Shown one piece after another: positions 62,658 to 64,000 of a stretch of DNA of 64,000 bases. Below the pieces are notes generated by a model that was not told the origin of the DNA, made no database searches, and saw only the letters and a list, made by a program, of their open reading frames with translations. How positions within the stretch are numbered: the stretch's first letter is position 1; each line of letters begins with the position of its first letter. A program made the translations under genes and the position numbers. The stretch is from Myxococcus qinghaiensis. GTDB taxonomy: Bacteria > Myxococcota > Myxococcia > Myxococcales > Myxococcaceae. The stretch lies in contig NZ_JAKCFA010000001.1 in the NCBI RefSeq assembly GCF_024198215.1, forward strand, positions 248,001 to 312,000. Direction: 5' to 3'.

Positions 62658-64000
62658 CCTGGCTTCGACTGACCACCGTGGGAGTGCTCCTGATGATGTC
62701 CCTGGATGCCGAGGCGAAGAAGTCGGACGCGGCCACCGCGCTGCGCACCCTCATCGAGCAGGATTGGCAGTACCAGCTGGAGCACAGCCCGACGTACGCG
62801 TCGGTGCAGGGGGACCGTCGCTGGAACGAGCGCTGGGATGACCTGAGCCTCGCGGCCATCCAGGCGGACCACCAGCACTCGCGCCAGGTGCTGGAGAAGC
62901 TGAAGAAGGTGGAGCGCGCGAAGCTGTCCGCCGAGGACCAGCTCAACCTGGACCTGTTCCGCAAGGAGCACGAGACGTGGGTGGAGGAGCACCGCTTCGG
63001 CTGGTACCTGCTGCCCACGAACCAGATGGGCAGCATCCCGGAGGGAATCAGGCAGCCTCCCGGCGTGCAGACGGCCTACCAGCTGGCGGACACGCTGCGC
63101 TTCGAGACGGTGAAGGACTACGAGGACTGGCTCGTCCGGCTCCAGGGCTTCGGCACCTACGTGGACCAGGTGGTGGCGCTGATGCGCGAGGGCCTGCGCC
63201 AGAAGAAGGTGCACCCGCGCGTCATCCTCCAGCGCATCCCTCCCCAGATTCAGCGACAGCTGGTGGAGGACCCGACGAAGAGCGGCTTCTACAGCCCCTT
63301 CCTGCGCTTCCCGGAGAAGCTCTCCGCCGCGGAGCAGCAGCGCCTGGCGGAGGCGGGCCAGAAGGCCGTGCGCGAGGGCGTGGTGCCCGCGCTGCGGCGC
63401 TTCCACCAGTTCCTCACCGCCGAGTACATCCCCGGCGCGCCCGAGGCCGTGGGCATCTGGCAGTTGCAGGACGGCGCGGAGCTGTATGGCTTCTTCGCGC
63501 GCAAGTACACGACCACCACGCTGACGCCGGACGAGATTCACACCCGGGGGCTGGCGGAGGTGAAGCGCATCCGTGGAGAGATGGAGGCCATCATGAAGCG
63601 GACGGGCTTCCAGGGCTCGCTCGCGGAGTTCTTCCAGTTCCTGCGCACGGACCCGCGCTTCTACGCCCGCACCGGTGACGAGCTGCTGATGCGCTACCGG
63701 GCGCTGTCCAAGCAGATTGACCCGCGGCTGGTGCGCCTGTTCAAGACGCTGCCGCGCCAGCCCTACGCGGTGGAGCCGACGCCCGAGGCGATGGCGCCCG
63801 ACGTGACGACGGGCTTCTACTACCCGGCGGCCTCGGACGGCTCGCGTCCCGGCACGTACCTGGTGAACCTCTACCGTCCGGAGACGCGCCCGCTCTGGGA
63901 GATGGTGCCGCTCACGCTGCACGAGGCCGTGCCCGGACACCACCTCCAGACGGCCCTGGCCACCGAGCAGACGGGGCTGCCGGAGTTCCGTCGCTACGGC
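62654..64000 (+). CDS. DUF885 metallopeptidase-like protein (cut by window edge)
   Basis: About 449 N-terminal residues are visible, starting at a GTG that shares four bases with the helicase stop. A short hydrophobic stretch ([23 protein letters not shown]) is probably a signal peptide. The body reads [27 protein letters not shown] and later [14 protein letters not shown], the HEAxPGHH zinc-binding motif that defines the DUF885 family of peptidase-like proteins. It is likely a periplasmic or secreted carboxypeptidase/dipeptidase-like enzyme. The C-terminus is outside the window. Confidence 0.9.
   Translation, partial: MTWLRLTTVGVLLMMSLDAEAKKSDAATALRTLIEQDWQYQLEHSPTYASVQGDRRWNERWDDLSLAAIQADHQHSRQVLEKLKKVERAKLSAEDQLNLDLFRKEHETWVEEHRFGWYLLPTNQMGSIPEGIRQPPGVQTAYQLADTLRFETVKDYEDWLVRLQGFGTYVDQVVALMREGLRQKKVHPRVILQRIPPQIQRQLVEDPTKSGFYSPFLRFPEKLSAAEQQRLAEAGQKAVREGVVPALRRFHQFLTAEYIPGAPEAVGIWQLQDGAELYGFFARKYTTTTLTPDEIHTRGLAEVKRIRGEMEAIMKRTGFQGSLAEFFQFLRTDPRFYARTGDELLMRYRALSKQIDPRLVRLFKTLPRQPYAVEPTPEAMAPDVTTGFYYPAASDGSRPGTYLVNLYRPETRPLWEMVPLTLHEAVPGHHLQTALATEQTGLPEFRRYG

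Overview
The window is very GC-rich chromosomal DNA with tightly packed, often overlapping genes. It looks like a myxobacterium of the Myxococcaceae (Myxococcus, Corallococcus or Pyxidicoccus type). This is inferred from the codon bias, a Ser/Thr kinase fused to TPR repeats beside an ECF sigma factor, several Cys-rich lipoproteins, a giant HEAT-repeat protein and two natural-product clusters. No rRNA, tRNA, CRISPR array, insertion sequence or phage gene was seen.

Region 1 (1-15297, all minus strand) is a nearly complete aryl-polyene (APE) pigment cluster of 18 genes, read from 15297 towards 1 and running off the left edge. It holds a truncated ketosynthase partner, a PlsC-type acyltransferase, two acyl carrier proteins, a COG4648 membrane protein, an AMP-ligase fused to a hotdog dehydratase, a GT2 glycosyltransferase, an LpxL-like acyltransferase, an aromatic amino acid ammonia-lyase with tyrosine-type selectivity residues, a thioesterase, a LolA-like carrier, an MMPL exporter, a flavin oxidoreductase, a DUF3261 lipoprotein, ketosynthase, dehydratase, ketoreductase and a second ketosynthase. 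Almost every junction overlaps by 1-32 bases, so it is probably one operon. The pathway would make a 4-hydroxyphenyl starter, load it on an ACP, extend and dehydrate it into a polyene, and pass the product to the outer membrane.

Region 2 (15298-33491) is mixed regulatory and housekeeping DNA. It has a head-to-head two-component pair whose start codons overlap, a DUF4105 (Lnb-like) membrane protein, small secreted proteins, a GNAT acetyltransferase, a zinc-finger/kinase/TPR protein divergent from an ECF sigma factor, a PhyH-type dioxygenase, a 1184-residue HEAT-repeat protein, and a flavin monooxygenase divergent from a TetR regulator with two tandem palindromic operators.

Region 3 (33492-49614) holds a LysR regulator divergent from an acetolactate synthase-like and aldehyde dehydrogenase pair. 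It also has an endonuclease/phosphatase-fold protein, an MscS channel, an M28 peptidase, two decayed genes (one cut by an amber codon, one frameshifted), a beta-lactamase-fold protein, an iron alcohol dehydrogenase, a thioesterase, an amidase and small unknowns.

Region 4 (49718-57467) is a compact class II lanthipeptide locus. The order is LanM synthetase, then a mersacidin/lichenicidin-type precursor whose start overlaps the lanM stop, a hairpin, a 70-residue protein resembling only the N-terminus of an HlyD membrane-fusion protein, and a C39 peptidase-ABC exporter. A GMC oxidoreductase diverges from lanM. The right end carries a dipeptidase-like lipoprotein, a SWIM-SNF2 helicase and a DUF885 metallopeptidase cut by the window edge.
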